A stretch of 64,000 bases of DNA, from NCBI GenBank assembly GCA_016930915.1, contig JAFGFU010000013.1, forward strand, positions 1 through 64,000. Direction: 5' to 3'. The position numbers were made by a program, and so were the translations under genes. The notes below the pieces were generated by a model that was given only the letters and a program-made list of their open reading frames with translations, ran no database searches and had not been told where the DNA came from. This DNA is from Campylobacterales bacterium (GTDB lineage Bacteria > Campylobacterota > Campylobacteria > Campylobacterales > Sulfurospirillaceae). Positions 38,822 through 48,177 of this stretch are shown here, piece by piece (the stretch's first letter is position 1; every line of letters begins with the position of its first letter).

Positions 38822-39847
38822 CTATTCCTCGTTTAGTATCTTAACAACACTGTTGGCAATCATTTCCAAAGGTACAACCTCATCAATTCCACCAAGCTTA
38901 ATCGCCTCTTTTGGCATACCAAAAACCACACAACTCTCTTCAGATTGTGCAATCGTTTTAGCGCCTGCTTGATGCATATTGAAAATGCCTCGTGCCCCAT
39001 CGCTTCCCATGCCTGTTAAGATAACACCCACGGCATTCCCACCCGCAACCTTAGAAACGGAGTTAAAAAGCACGTCAACACTCGGACAATGCCCACTGAC
39101 ACATTTACCGACTCCTATTTCAATAAAATAACGCACACCCAAACGTCGTAACACCATATGCTTATCACCTTGTGCAATATAGACTACGCCCCTTTGAATG
39201 CTCTCCCCATGCACAGCAACTTTCACATCCATAGCGCAAAGCTCATTTAAGCGTTTTGCAAAGGGAGGAATAAACGTTTGAGGCATATGCTGTACCACTA
39301 AAATAGCAGGACTATTTTGAGGCATTGCACTTAATACCGCTCTTAACGCTTCTGTGCCTCCCGTACTTGAACCAATGGCAATCACTTTTTGTGTGGTTTC
39401 GCTTAAGTGTATAAAAGGATGACTCCCTGTATGCAATACTTTTTTTTGAACCTTCGCATACGAAGCATTCACCACTTTTTGAATTAACTCCTCTTGAATT
39501 TCATCTTTACCATCAAATAAATAGGCATGCGATTTTTGAACATAATCCACAGCTCCTGCTTCAAAAGCATCCAGCGTCACTCTTGCACTGCTACGACTAA
39601 GCGATGAAACAATGACCACAGGCGTTGGATAATGTAGCATCAATTTTTGTAAAAAGGTCAATCCATCCATACGGGGCATCTCAAGATCTAAACAAATCAC
39701 ATCAGGCTTTAATTCGATAATCATATCACGGGCAATATACGCATCCGCAGCAAGTCCTACCACTTCTATGCGTTTATCAGCACTTAAAATTTCATGCAAA
39801 ATATGCCGTGCGGTGGCACTGTCATCCACAATTAAAACCTTAATCAT
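38822..39847 (-). CDS. cheB: Chemotaxis protein-glutamate methylesterase/deamidase CheB
   Basis: 341 residues with an N-terminal receiver (LIVDDSATAR, phospho-Asp in ICLDLEMPRMDG) and a C-terminal methylesterase. The catalytic Ser is in AIGSSTGGTEAL, the His in VQHMPQTF, and the Asp in GMGSDGARG. It removes methyl groups from chemoreceptors in opposition to CheR. Its start overlaps cheD by 8 bases. Confidence 0.97.
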   Translation of the reverse strand: MIKVLIVDDSATARHILHEILSADKRIEVVGLAADAYIARDMIIELKPDVICLDLEMPRMDGLTFLQKLMLHYPTPVVIVSSLSRSSARVTLDAFEAGAVDYVQKSHAYLFDGKDEIQEELIQKVVNASYAKVQKKVLHTGSHPFIHLSETTQKVIAIGSSTGGTEALRAVLSAMPQNSPAILVVQHMPQTFIPPFAKRLNELCAMDVKVAVHGESIQRGVVYIAQGDKHMVLRRLGVRYFIEIGVGKCVSGHCPSVDVLFNSVSKVAGGNAVGVILTGMGSDGARGIFNMHQAGAKTIAQSEESCVVFGMPKEAIKLGGIDEVVPLEMIANSVVKILNEE

Positions 39848-40313
39848 TCATCATCTCATTTTGGACATATTTGAGCATAATACGATTAGCATCACTAATC
39901 ATCATAATGCGTCTACCATTGTTACCACCTGTATCTTCTGCCTTAATGGGAATATGCCACTGCCGTAAAATCTCTTTGGCAATTAAAATATTTTTTTGCC
40001 CAATCATCTGCCCTTCGCTATTAGCTCGATGAATGTTCGCTCCTCCAAAAATTTTTGCTTCCATATTACAGCGTAAACAACCAATATTTTCCATGTTTTC
40101 AATCAATTTAGGAATAGCAACATTGCCAAATTTTGGACTTTCAAGTCCATTCCCATTCCATAAAGGCAGTAAGTAATGGTTCATTCCCCCAATCATCTCT
40201 ACTTTATCGTACAAACACACACTCACACATGAGCCTAAGACCGTCACAATTTCGGTGGGTTTAATACCCACGAAAATTTCGCCCACATGAATGAATTTAC
40301 GAGGAAGCATCAA
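39840..40313 (-). CDS. cheD: Chemoreceptor glutamine deamidase CheD
   Basis: 157 residues with catalytic Cys29 (LGSCVSVCLYD) and His46 (GMNHYLLP), the same spacing as in the Thermotoga enzyme. CheD deamidates receptor glutamines and interacts with CheC; a cheC gene is encoded nearby. It overlaps the upstream kinase-like gene by four bases (ATGA). Confidence 0.95.
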   Translation of the reverse strand: MMLPRKFIHVGEIFVGIKPTEIVTVLGSCVSVCLYDKVEMIGGMNHYLLPLWNGNGLESPKFGNVAIPKLIENMENIGCLRCNMEAKIFGGANIHRANSEGQMIGQKNILIAKEILRQWHIPIKAEDTGGNNGRRIMMISDANRIMLKYVQNEMMND

Positions 40314-41215
40314 AACTCTTTCATTTGTATATCATCAAACATAAATTCATTCGCACTATCACTCATCAGTGCTTCTGCTTTTGATGTATCTTGCAAAGGA
40401 AGGAGAATCGTAAAAACGGTTTCCGTAGGGGTAGAGACATAATCAATTTCACCATCCAAGGACTCCACAAGGGCGTTGACCACACTAAGACCTAAACCTA
40501 AGCCATCCACACTCTCACGAGCTTGACTGCGTCTACTCACCTTTTTAAAGCGACTAAAAATCTCTTTTTTTGACTCTTTTTCAATTACATCACCCACATT
40601 ACTAATGCGTACACACAACTGCTCGCCTAGAAGATGGGCGTCAATAAGAACGCGATTACTAGGAAAAGAGTATTCACATGCATTAGAGATAAGATTGGAA
40701 AAAATAGTATGGAGTTTTCGAGCATCGCTCACAATAAAATCTCCTACATTTATTTTGACGCTAAAAAGTAACTCTTTTTCATGAATAAGATAACTAAACG
40801 CTTCTTGCAACTCTTTAATTAACAACCCTAAATTAACCTCACTCCAGTAGTTTGCAATTTCCCCTGCTTCAATCTCAGCAGCAGTAAAAATATTATTGAG
40901 TTGAAAATCTAACTTGCGCAATTCCATATCCAAAAGAAGCTTCATTTTCTGTGTTTTTGGAGTATCATCATTTTTTCGCATCATAGAAGAGAGATTAAGT
41001 AAGGAGCTAAGGGGATTATTAAAAACATTTTTGATTAAAGAGAGAAATTCCCCCTTAATCGAATCATGCTCTTTAAGTTTTTCATTGAGGTCATAAAGTT
41101 TTTTGGTTAAGAATGCCATCTCTTCTAAGGTTTGATTTTTTTGGTCAAACCGTCTTTTTACCTCTTCAAGCAACATCGCATCACTCAGTGTGTCTAAATT
41201 GTTTTTCTTAGTCAT
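40310..41215 (-). CDS. Histidine kinase-like protein lacking the phospho-accepting histidine
   Basis: 301 residues; start at ATG 41215, one base after the cheR stop, with AAGG well spaced upstream. The dimerisation helix aligns with HisKA (FLSLIKNVFNNPLSSLL), but the position of the invariant His (as in SHELRTPL) is Asn, here KNVFNNPL. The ATPase part keeps the N box (SNLISNACEYS) and G2 box (GLGLGLSVV), while G1 is degenerate (SNVGDVI). It may be a pseudo-kinase scaffold or phosphatase acting with CheA or the receivers of this operon. Its tail is DDIQMKEF. Confidence 0.8.
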   Translation of the reverse strand: MTKKNNLDTLSDAMLLEEVKRRFDQKNQTLEEMAFLTKKLYDLNEKLKEHDSIKGEFLSLIKNVFNNPLSSLLNLSSMMRKNDDTPKTQKMKLLLDMELRKLDFQLNNIFTAAEIEAGEIANYWSEVNLGLLIKELQEAFSYLIHEKELLFSVKINVGDFIVSDARKLHTIFSNLISNACEYSFPSNRVLIDAHLLGEQLCVRISNVGDVIEKESKKEIFSRFKKVSRRSQARESVDGLGLGLSVVNALVESLDGEIDYVSTPTETVFTILLPLQDTSKAEALMSDSANEFMFDDIQMKEF

Positions 41216-41216
41216 G

Positions 41217-42044
41217 TTACACCTTCTGATAGATTGAAGCACTTTTGGATTGAAACCCTTTTTTCATATCGGTCAGCGCTTCAGAACTCCCGATGAAAAG
41301 GTACCCCTCTTTGTTCAAAAGGGAGAAAAATTTTTCAACCAATCCATTTTGGGTCGGTTTATCAAAATAAATCATCACGTTTCGACAAAAGATAATATCA
41401 AACGCAGTAGACTTAAAAAGGTCATAATTGCCCGTGACCAAATTAAATTCACGAAATAAAACCATTTTTTTAAGACGCTCATCAATCTGATATGCAGGTT
41501 CTTGGTTATGGTATAGCGAAGAAAAATAGCGTTCTATATAATGTGCATCAAGATTATTGCATGCTTTGTGCGAGTAAATACCTTGCGTGGCTATTTTAAG
41601 CACCTTAGAAGAGACATCGGTGGCTAAAATTTTAATATCATATGTTTTATCACGGGGTAAATGTTCTTTTAAAAACATAGCAAGACTGTAAGGCTCTTCG
41701 CCCGAAGAGCATGCCGCAGACCAAATACGCAATTTTCCACCACGTTGTTCTAAAATCTCATGAAGCTTCTGCTTTAAAAATTCCCACTGTTTTGCTTCTC
41801 GAAAGAAAGAGGTGACATTCGTTGAAATCAAGGAAGAGAGGTATTCAAGTTCACCACCACGTTTATCAGCGACTAAAAAATCATAATATGCCCCAAAACT
41901 TTCTAATCCTAACTGCTTCACACGCTTAGCGAGTCTGGCTTGCACAAGGTAAATTTTATGCTCCCCCAAAGAGATACCAATGTGCTCATAAATAAAGGCT
42001 TGAAAAAGCATAAACTCCTTACGCTTTAACACAAGCCTTTCCAT
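41217..42044 (-). CDS. cheR: Chemotaxis protein methyltransferase CheR
   Basis: 275 residues. It methylates glutamates on chemoreceptors using S-adenosylmethionine; the SAM-binding motif is WSAACSSGEEPYSLA. The late segment IIFCRNVMIYFDKPTQ is also conserved. It shares one base with cheA and is followed by the degenerate kinase gene. Confidence 0.97.
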   Translation of the reverse strand: MERLVLKRKEFMLFQAFIYEHIGISLGEHKIYLVQARLAKRVKQLGLESFGAYYDFLVADKRGGELEYLSSLISTNVTSFFREAKQWEFLKQKLHEILEQRGGKLRIWSAACSSGEEPYSLAMFLKEHLPRDKTYDIKILATDVSSKVLKIATQGIYSHKACNNLDAHYIERYFSSLYHNQEPAYQIDERLKKMVLFREFNLVTGNYDLFKSTAFDIIFCRNVMIYFDKPTQNGLVEKFFSLLNKEGYLFIGSSEALTDMKKGFQSKSASIYQKV

Positions 42045-44086
42045 CAGTATAACTCTTCAACATTTAAAATGAGAGCAATTTCACCATTTCCCATCACGGC
42101 ACCGCCACTAACACCCTCTGTTTTGGACAAAAATGATCCTAAGGTTTTAATAACAACTTGCTGTCTTCCTACCAATTCATCCACCAAAAGCGCAAACTTA
42201 CCTTTGCCATTTTCAATGCACACTAACGTACACTCCCATGGCGCAGGAGAGCTCTCATCGAGTTCTAAAACACGACTGAGACGCACAATGGGAAGCAATT
42301 CAGAACGCAGTTGTACAAACTCTTCTTTACCGCCTGCTATATGCACATTTTGCTCAAGCGGACGGAACGACTCCGTAATGGAAAGCGTTGGAATAATAAA
42401 AATTTTCTCATTAGAGCGTACCAACATGCCATCGATAATGGCTAAGGTTAAAGGAAGCACAATACTAAAAGTTGTACCAATACCCTCTTGCGAACTAATG
42501 TCCACCTTGCCTCGCACCCCTTCAATAGCAGTTCTTACCACGTCCAAACCAACCCCTCGTCCTGAAATATCGCTAATGGTATCGGCGGTTGAAAAACCAG
42601 GTTGCATAATTAGCCCATAAATTTGCGCATCACTAAGCAGTTCATCTTTTTCAATAATCCCACGTTCTAAGGCCTTTTGGTAGACTTTGGCTTTGTTAAT
42701 ACCACGACCATCATCTCTGACCTCAATAATAATACTTCCACCTCGATGATACGCACGCAAGCTCACATTACCCTCTTCGCTTTTGCCTGCTTTTTTTCGC
42801 TCTTCAGGGCTACTTTCAATGCCATGGTCTATGGCATTACGAATAATGTGCACCAGTGGATCAGAGAGTGCTTCAACCATTGTTTTATCAATCTCGGTCT
42901 CTTCTCCCTCTAAGCTTAAATGTATTGGCTTATTGACTTTTTTAGAAGAATCCCGCACCACACGCTTCATCTTCTCAAACGTATCACGAATAGGTACCAT
43001 GCGTAAACCCATCACACGGTTTTGAATCAAACGGGTAATTTTAGAGAGATTTTCAATGGTTTTTGAAACTTCCGCATCTTGAACTGCTTTAATTTTGGCA
43101 TTTTCGCCTAAACAGTTTTGTGCAATCACCAACTCCCCAATCGAATCAAACAGTTCATCCAGTTTTTGTGCATCAATTTTAAGAAAGTTTTTGCTCACCA
43201 CACTGCTTTTAATACTTTTGCTCTCCTCTTTAGAGCTACTTGACTCTGCGATAAGAGGTTCGTCGACTTTAATGCTCTGATTTTCTTTAGAATCACTCCG
43301 TGGCAAAGCAATAGCTTCAACATGAAACTCTTCTTCTTCTAAAAAAGCAAAGACATCTTCGATATCTTCTTTGCCTTGAGTCGTTGCAACATAGAGCGTC
43401 ACGTTTTGAAGACAATTGTGCTCCACATCAAACTCTTCTGACTCTAAAAAGATTGGAGTTTTCCAAAAAGAAGCAAGAATACGACTTACATGTAAAAGAT
43501 TTTTGAAGAAAAGAAAATGATCAAACCCTCGTAAATAGATATCACTATCGAGTGTTAAGAGAACTTTAAAAAGAGCTTCATTTTCATGAAGTTGTGCGAA
43601 AAAAGAGCTCTCCTCTGGCACGTGGGAAGCACAAAAATGCTCATTGTCAAATTCAAGCGTAACATCGTTAACGCCTGCTTCTAAGACAATTTTAGGCTCT
43701 TTCAAATTGACCAATAAGGCTTGAATTTTTTGCAAACAGACCTCATACATAAGAGGCAACTCCGCACGCTCTTCCACATCGCACCCAAGAGTCTCTTTGA
43801 TGACACTCACACTCTCCAAAAAGAGGTCAACATGCTCACTGTTTGGAATAGCTTCTGCGTTTCTAAAAAAATCCAAAACATCTTCAAAATGGTGTACAAA
43901 TTCACCCAAGCGTGAAAAATTAAATGCATTAGCACTCCCTTTAAGGGTGTGAACGCCTCTAAAAATCTCATTTAAAAGCTCTTTATTGCTCGCTTCTTCT
44001 TCATAATTGACAATATCAACATCCATTTTTTCAATGATTTCATTCGCCTCTTCAATGAAAATTTGTCGTAATTTTTCTCTACTCAT
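42044..44086 (-). CDS. cheA: Chemotaxis histidine kinase CheA
   Basis: 680 residues: an HPt domain with phospho-His46 (GVHTLKGSAN), a ~200-residue linker/P2-like region, the P3 dimerisation helix (KLDELFDSIGELVIAQN), the P4 ATPase (HIIRNAIDHGIES, RDDGRGI, GRGVGLDVV) and the P5 CheW-like domain. No receiver is fused, unlike the CheA-REC of Campylobacter. The genes around it supply the complete adaptation set (CheR, CheB, CheD), a CheW and a receptor. A palindrome at 43486 encodes LLHVS. Confidence 0.96.
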   Translation of the reverse strand: MSREKLRQIFIEEANEIIEKMDVDIVNYEEEASNKELLNEIFRGVHTLKGSANAFNFSRLGEFVHHFEDVLDFFRNAEAIPNSEHVDLFLESVSVIKETLGCDVEERAELPLMYEVCLQKIQALLVNLKEPKIVLEAGVNDVTLEFDNEHFCASHVPEESSFFAQLHENEALFKVLLTLDSDIYLRGFDHFLFFKNLLHVSRILASFWKTPIFLESEEFDVEHNCLQNVTLYVATTQGKEDIEDVFAFLEEEEFHVEAIALPRSDSKENQSIKVDEPLIAESSSSKEESKSIKSSVVSKNFLKIDAQKLDELFDSIGELVIAQNCLGENAKIKAVQDAEVSKTIENLSKITRLIQNRVMGLRMVPIRDTFEKMKRVVRDSSKKVNKPIHLSLEGEETEIDKTMVEALSDPLVHIIRNAIDHGIESSPEERKKAGKSEEGNVSLRAYHRGGSIIIEVRDDGRGINKAKVYQKALERGIIEKDELLSDAQIYGLIMQPGFSTADTISDISGRGVGLDVVRTAIEGVRGKVDISSQEGIGTTFSIVLPLTLAIIDGMLVRSNEKIFIIPTLSITESFRPLEQNVHIAGGKEEFVQLRSELLPIVRLSRVLELDESSPAPWECTLVCIENGKGKFALLVDELVGRQQVVIKTLGSFLSKTEGVSGGAVMGNGEIALILNVEELY

Positions 44087-44348
44087 GCGCTATCCAATAC
44101 ATCGTCCCAAAGCTTTCAAGTTCAAGATTCATGGTTTCAAAAAAATCAATTTTAATGGAGGGTTTTTGGCGTTTCACCCAAAAAAGGAGCGCAAAGAGTG
44201 CAGAGGTTGTTGGTACGCCATCTTTACCATGCAACAAAACAATCTCTTCAATATAATTGAGTCGGTCTTGAACAAATGTTTTAAGGCTTTTAACCTCTTC
44301 AAGATCCATTTCAATGTCGAGTTCTAATACATCTCCATCTATATACAT
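44079..44348 (-). CDS. Small STAS-like protein in the chemosensory operon
   Basis: 89 residues, overlapping cheA by 8 bases. The pattern (acidic N-terminus, hydrophobic strand, GVPTTSALFALLFWV helix with Ser/Thr, then SIKIDFFE strand) suggests the STAS fold seen in anti-sigma-factor antagonists and in some chemosensory clusters, where it couples phosphorylation to scaffolds. Assignment rests on pattern only. The first codons follow the MCP gene after an 81-base spacer holding two palindrome copies. Confidence 0.45.
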   Translation of the reverse strand: MYIDGDVLELDIEMDLEEVKSLKTFVQDRLNYIEEIVLLHGKDGVPTTSALFALLFWVKRQKPSIKIDFFETMNLELESFGTMYWIAHE

Positions 44349-44393
44349 AACACACCCTTTTTAAAAACCAAAATCACACAATGCTTTAGAATC

Positions 44394-44423
44394 TTTACAT
44401 GTAAAAAGGTTTTTACATGTAAA
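44394..44423. repeat. Tandem pair of TTTACATGTAAA palindromes
   Basis: Two exact 12-base palindromes at 44394-44405 and 44412-44423 lie 6 bases apart, centres 18 bases apart, between the MCP gene and the STAS-like gene. It is the only head-to-tail pair found in the window. The second lies 7 bases after the MCP stop (44430). Confidence 0.85.
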
Positions 44424-44429
44424 GAGCGA

Positions 44430-46415
44430 CTAAAACTCTTTTAAATCATCCTCATTTAAAGGAAAGACCTCTTCGTTACTCTGTTTTGAAGAAGAAGCGG
44501 GTGCTTTCATTTTCTTATTAGGAGTCATGCTCAAGCGTTTTGGAGGCATACTTAAGGTTGAAACACTTTTAGAGGTATTTGACATTTTCACCACAGGACG
44601 CTCTTTGCCCATATCATACCCTGCTAATGCAGCAATTTCAGCGACACTCTCCAACATGGAGATTGCTTGAGCATTAAGCTCTTCAGCAGCAGCTGCTGTC
44701 TCTTCAGAAGCTGAGGCATTTTGTTGGGTAATCTGATCAACCGAGCCCATTGCGGTGGCTATTTGGTTCATGCCTTCTGCTTGTTCTTTTGCAGAAATGG
44801 CGATTTCACCAATCAAATCAGACGTCTTTTTAATGCTCATTAAAATCTCGCCAAAAGAGGCTTTGGTACGGTTTGCCACTTCAGTACCCACTTTGACCTG
44901 ATCAATGCTCGCTTCAATAATACCCGTAATCTCTTTAGCGGCATTCGCACTGCGCTCTGCTAAATTTTTAACCTCTTCAGCTACCACGGCAAAACCTAAA
45001 CCGTGCTCTCCCGCCCGTGCTGCTTCTACAGCGGCATTGAGTGCTAAAAGATTGGTTTGGAAGGCAATTTCATCAATGGTTTTAATAATTTTGGCGATTT
45101 TTTGAGACGAATCGGTAATTTTTTCCATGGCAACCATGAGATCAGCCATTTGCTCATTGCCTTGTCGTGCTGCATCATTGGAGTGTTGTGCTAGCAAATT
45201 TGCCTCACGGCTGTTATCCGCATTTTGATTATTACTCGCTGTTGCTTCTTCAATAGTCGCACTGACCTCTTCCACACTGCTTGCTTGCGAACTTGCGCCT
45301 TCTGCTAAAGAGACAGAAGCGGAGCTAATTTGCTCACTCGCACTCACCACTTGCGTGGTTCCCTCGGAGAGTGAACGTACCGAATTGGTCACAATTTTGA
45401 CAATACTTCGAATAATATAAAGTGCAATAAAAATACTAAGAGCAAGTGCTACGATTAATCCTATAATCATGGTATTAGAGGCAACACTAAGTGTTTGTGT
45501 AGACTCTTTTGAGAGCTGCTCAACATCACGTAAACCCAGTTCTGCAACTGCTTCAGCAGCACTTAAAACATCAGCCGCCACTTTAATTAAAACGACTGAC
45601 TCTTTAGCCACTTCATTCATAATGGCTTCAAAACCTTTAAGTGAACTCTCATAATTTTTGGCTACACTTTCAATGTTTTTAAGCTCATTCAACTCTTCCA
45701 CTAACGTTGTAACTGCTCTCATCTGATCCAAAAGTTTATAAAGTGCCTCAAACTTTTGAATCGCACCCACAATCATCTCAACATCATTTTTAATTTGTGC
45801 CCGTTGTCCAAAAATACGTGAATAGGTAATAATTTCAACCACATCATGCATCTGTTTAATTTTTGCGCTGCGTTCAAGCAATTTTGCACTAGGGGCTTTT
45901 TCTTCAATTTCTTGCTTCAATTTTCGCTCTTGTACGTTTAAATAATTATCCACATTTTTCAAAAATACTGCAGAACTCTCACCCATAACCCCATCGAGTG
46001 CCTTACGTTTAATCAGTGCTTTTTCAATACGCTCAGAGGAGTTCATGTATTCACGCAAGCCTTTTGAAGCAACTTTTTCATTTTCAAGAAGAGCTGTTAA
46101 ATTATATTTTTTACCCAAAGCCTCCGCTTGTGCTAACGCATTTTTCAGTTCACTAAAATTTTTCTTGACATTGACCAGCGACGCTTCATCTTCACGGTAA
46201 ACATACCCTCGCATGTCATAGCGTATTTGGTTGGCAAGTTTAAAAATCTCACTTGCAAGAGACACTTCAGGAGCATAAGTATCTGAAAGTTTGGTTGCAT
46301 TTTGTGATGCTGTGCGCATGTTAATCACACCAATGGCACCTAAAACCACCATAATAAAAACTAATATACCAAATCCAAGAGAAATTCGTTTGCCCAACGT
46401 CATTGAACTACCCAT
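44430..46415 (-). CDS. Methyl-accepting chemotaxis protein with helical (HBM-like) sensor
   Basis: 661 residues: N-terminal membrane helix (about 11-31), an all-helical periplasmic region of about 275 residues that resembles the helical bimodular (HBM) sensor, second membrane helix (about 311-334), then the signalling domain with tip [24 protein letters not shown] flexible Ser/Lys-rich linker ends with EDDLKEF, similar to the CheR/CheB-docking pentapeptide position of E. coli receptors. It is encoded inside the che operon, so it is the probable cognate receptor for this CheA. HBM sensors usually bind organic acids; the ligand is unknown. Confidence 0.92.
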   Translation of the reverse strand: MGSSMTLGKRISLGFGILVFIMVVLGAIGVINMRTASQNATKLSDTYAPEVSLASEIFKLANQIRYDMRGYVYREDEASLVNVKKNFSELKNALAQAEALGKKYNLTALLENEKVASKGLREYMNSSERIEKALIKRKALDGVMGESSAVFLKNVDNYLNVQERKLKQEIEEKAPSAKLLERSAKIKQMHDVVEIITYSRIFGQRAQIKNDVEMIVGAIQKFEALYKLLDQMRAVTTLVEELNELKNIESVAKNYESSLKGFEAIMNEVAKESVVLIKVAADVLSAAEAVAELGLRDVEQLSKESTQTLSVASNTMIIGLIVALALSIFIALYIIRSIVKIVTNSVRSLSEGTTQVVSASEQISSASVSLAEGASSQASSVEEVSATIEEATASNNQNADNSREANLLAQHSNDAARQGNEQMADLMVAMEKITDSSQKIAKIIKTIDEIAFQTNLLALNAAVEAARAGEHGLGFAVVAEEVKNLAERSANAAKEITGIIEASIDQVKVGTEVANRTKASFGEILMSIKKTSDLIGEIAISAKEQAEGMNQIATAMGSVDQITQQNASASEETAAAAEELNAQAISMLESVAEIAALAGYDMGKERPVVKMSNTSKSVSTLSMPPKRLSMTPNKKMKAPASSSKQSNEEVFPLNEDDLKEF

Positions 46416-46418
46416 CGT

Positions 46419-46925
46419 CTATCCTTTATCGCTTGCTGTTTTACTGAGATTTTGTACCATACTAAGCTCTTCCTCGCCAAAAAGAGCCAGAAGATCTAAA
46501 ATCATAACTACCTTTTGTTTGTATTGCGCCATGTTTTTAATAAATTTTGTGTCAATGTGCCCACCAAATTCAGGAGGTAAACTTAAATGTTCATCGTCTA
46601 CATTAATGACCTCTTCAACCTTGTCAACAATAAAACCAATCTGCTTTTCATCGAGTTTAATAATCACTATGGCTGTATACATCTGAGGAGGAATGGAGGG
46701 CATATCAAATTTTAAACGCATATCTACCACGGGGATAATATTCCCACGAAGGTTCATCACACCTTGAATGAACTTCGGCGTTTTAGGAACGGGAGTAGTT
46801 TTCATCATCGCAATAATCTCTTTCACATCAGAGATATGCACCCCGTAAACTTCATCTTCCAAATAAAAGGTCAAAAAGCGGTTGCTTGCAACCTTGCTCT
46901 GCCTACTTCTAGTATCTATCTCCAT
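46419..46925 (-). CDS. cheW: Chemotaxis coupling protein CheW
   Basis: 168 residues with a CheW SH3-like fold (LTFYLEDEVYGVHISDVKEI, GVMNLRGNIIPVVDMR). It links receptor and CheA. It lies 3 bases upstream of the MCP gene and 3 bases downstream of cheY. Confidence 0.95.
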   Translation of the reverse strand: MEIDTRSRQSKVASNRFLTFYLEDEVYGVHISDVKEIIAMMKTTPVPKTPKFIQGVMNLRGNIIPVVDMRLKFDMPSIPPQMYTAIVIIKLDEKQIGFIVDKVEEVINVDDEHLSLPPEFGGHIDTKFIKNMAQYKQKVVMILDLLALFGEEELSMVQNLSKTASDKG

Positions 46926-46928
46926 TGT

Positions 46929-47315
46929 TTATAGCCCCAATACCATGTTTATCGCTTTGACAAGCTTTTCATCACTAAAAGGCTTCACCATCCAACCTGT
47001 AACGCCAATGGCTTTACCACGCGCTTTCATTTCAGGAGAACTCTCGGTTGTCAGAATTAAAATAGGTCTGTTTTTGAATTTTTCATGGGATTTTAACTGC
47101 TCGGAGAGATCAAGTCCGCTCATTTGAGCCATATTGATGTCACTAATCAATAAATCATAGGTTTCAGAGCCAGCAAGCAATGCGCTTAATAACTCTTCAG
47201 GATTGAGATACGTCGCAAATTCTATAAGACCTTTGCTCACCATCTCCTCAAGAGCCATTTGTGCTGTTGCTAGAATTGTTTTGGAATCATCCACCAAAAT
47301 AACTCGTTTACTCAC
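46929..47315 (-). CDS. CheY-like receiver, first gene of the chemosensory operon
   Basis: 128-residue single receiver starting at GTG 47315, with AAGGAG five bases upstream. LVDDSKT, phospho-Asp in LLISDINMAQM, Thr in LTTESS and Lys in MVKPFSD are conserved. It is the probable phosphorylation target of the cluster CheA, though the true motor CheY may lie elsewhere. Confidence 0.92.
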   Translation of the reverse strand: MSKRVILVDDSKTILATAQMALEEMVSKGLIEFATYLNPEELLSALLAGSETYDLLISDINMAQMSGLDLSEQLKSHEKFKNRPILILTTESSPEMKARGKAIGVTGWMVKPFSDEKLVKAINMVLGL

Positions 47316-47359
47316 GGAAACTCCTTTAAGTTAAGGATAATTTATTTGCATGTATATGA

Positions 47360-47368
47360 AATATAACA
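47360..47368 (-). promoter_or_regulatory. Candidate promoter of the chemosensory operon
   Basis: On the minus strand TG-T-TATATT (47368-47360) forms an extended -10, about 45 bases upstream of the GTG start of the first receiver gene. It would drive the eleven-gene che operon down to 36020. Confidence 0.5.
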
Positions 47369-47439
47369 GAAAAAATATTAAAAAGAGTTAACGAGGAATT
47401 ACTTTTGCTTTATAAGTATTATTAGGAAAGGAGTGTGTC

Positions 47440-47967
47440 ATGCGGTTACATATCATGCCTCATTGTATTATTATTCGTGTCGCTGAAAATTCGCCATTCT
47501 CTTTACATGTAAAGACATTTTTGAGTGAAAATCTAAGCCGTTCGTTCTGGGTGAATGAGACGCTTATTAATTTTCATACCTCTGTTGAAGCTAAAAAAAG
47601 ACAAGCATTTTTGACCAAACTTTACTACACCTGTGCCCAAATATCACGCACGCACAATACCTCTTTTTTGAAAAAACTGCTTTTATCCTCTCATAAACCC
47701 ATTAAACTCATGTATACCAAACACACAACACTAAAACTTATACCAAACACGCAAAACGAAGACGCCTACCGCCTTCTTAAAGCACACCCTGATGAGAGTT
47801 TACATACCATTCGAAAAAAATACCTCCAACTCGCCAAACAATTTCACCCAGATACCAAAAGAGATGAAAACCCTTTAATATCTGAGCGCAACACTAAAAT
47901 TTTCCAAAACATTCAAGAGGCTTATTCCACCATTAAAGCAGAAAAAATAAAACAAAATGTGGCATAA
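47440..47967 (+). CDS. J-domain protein
   Basis: 175 residues, ending with a J domain (about 108-170) that carries the HPD motif (FHPDTK) essential for stimulating Hsp70 ATPase. The first ~100 residues do not match known J-protein regions. It is preceded by AAGGAG and an AT-rich -10-like region. Palindrome 47502 encodes SLHVK. Divergent from the che operon. Confidence 0.85.
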   Translation: MRLHIMPHCIIIRVAENSPFSLHVKTFLSENLSRSFWVNETLINFHTSVEAKKRQAFLTKLYYTCAQISRTHNTSFLKKLLLSSHKPIKLMYTKHTTLKLIPNTQNEDAYRLLKAHPDESLHTIRKKYLQLAKQFHPDTKRDENPLISERNTKIFQNIQEAYSTIKAEKIKQNVA

Positions 47968-47990
47968 AAACTATTTTTTAAGGTTTGCTT

Positions 47991-47998
47991 GGTAAAAT
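47991..47998 (+). promoter_or_regulatory. Extended -10 promoter of tRNA-Ala
   Basis: TGG-TAAAAT, with the hexamer at 47993-47998, lies about 15 bases before the tRNA 5-prime end. The gene is thus likely transcribed on its own. Confidence 0.6.
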
Positions 47999-48012
47999 AC
48001 TTTTCTTCTTTT

Positions 48013-48088
48013 GGGGTGTTAGCTCAGCTGGGAGAGCGCAACGCTGGCAGCGTTGAGGTCAGGGGTTCGATCCCCCTACACTCCACCA
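48013..48088 (+). tRNA. tRNA-Ala (anticodon GGC)
   Basis: A 76-nt cloverleaf with the 7-bp acceptor stem GGGGTGT/ACACTCC (one G-U), D-arm AGCTCAGCTGGGAGAGC, anticodon loop CTGGCAG (GGC), T-arm GGGGTTCGATCCCC and genome-encoded CCA. It marks the left border of the accessory lipase region. Confidence 0.97.
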
Positions 48089-48092
48089 TGTA

Positions 48093-48177
48093 TTAACTCA
48101 TATTCAAATCTTTAGCAAATTCCCACACACCATTCCATTCCTTTCTAGGGTTCTCTTCAATATAAAAATTTTGTCGT
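48093..48177 (-). pseudogene. Displaced 3-prime end of the first lipase gene
   Basis: The spacer between tRNA-Ala and the lipase stop is open in another frame and reads TKRQNFYIEENPRKEWNGV and then WEFAKDLNMS-stop. Dropping one base from the A5 run at 48185-48189 joins this frame to the lipase frame (TFNFYTKRQNF). It is therefore probably the real end of the lipase, cut off by a frameshift, not a separate gene. Confidence 0.55.

Noticed and set aside
42069-42620. Long open frame on the plus strand opposite cheA (183 codons)
   Set aside because: It is antisense to well-conserved cheA P4/P5 coding sequence, has no ribosome-binding site and no recognisable product; a shadow of codon bias.
44394-44423. 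The palindrome pair as a transcription terminator
   Set aside because: Each copy could form only a 4-bp RNA stem without a proper loop, and most copies lie in the middle of genes.
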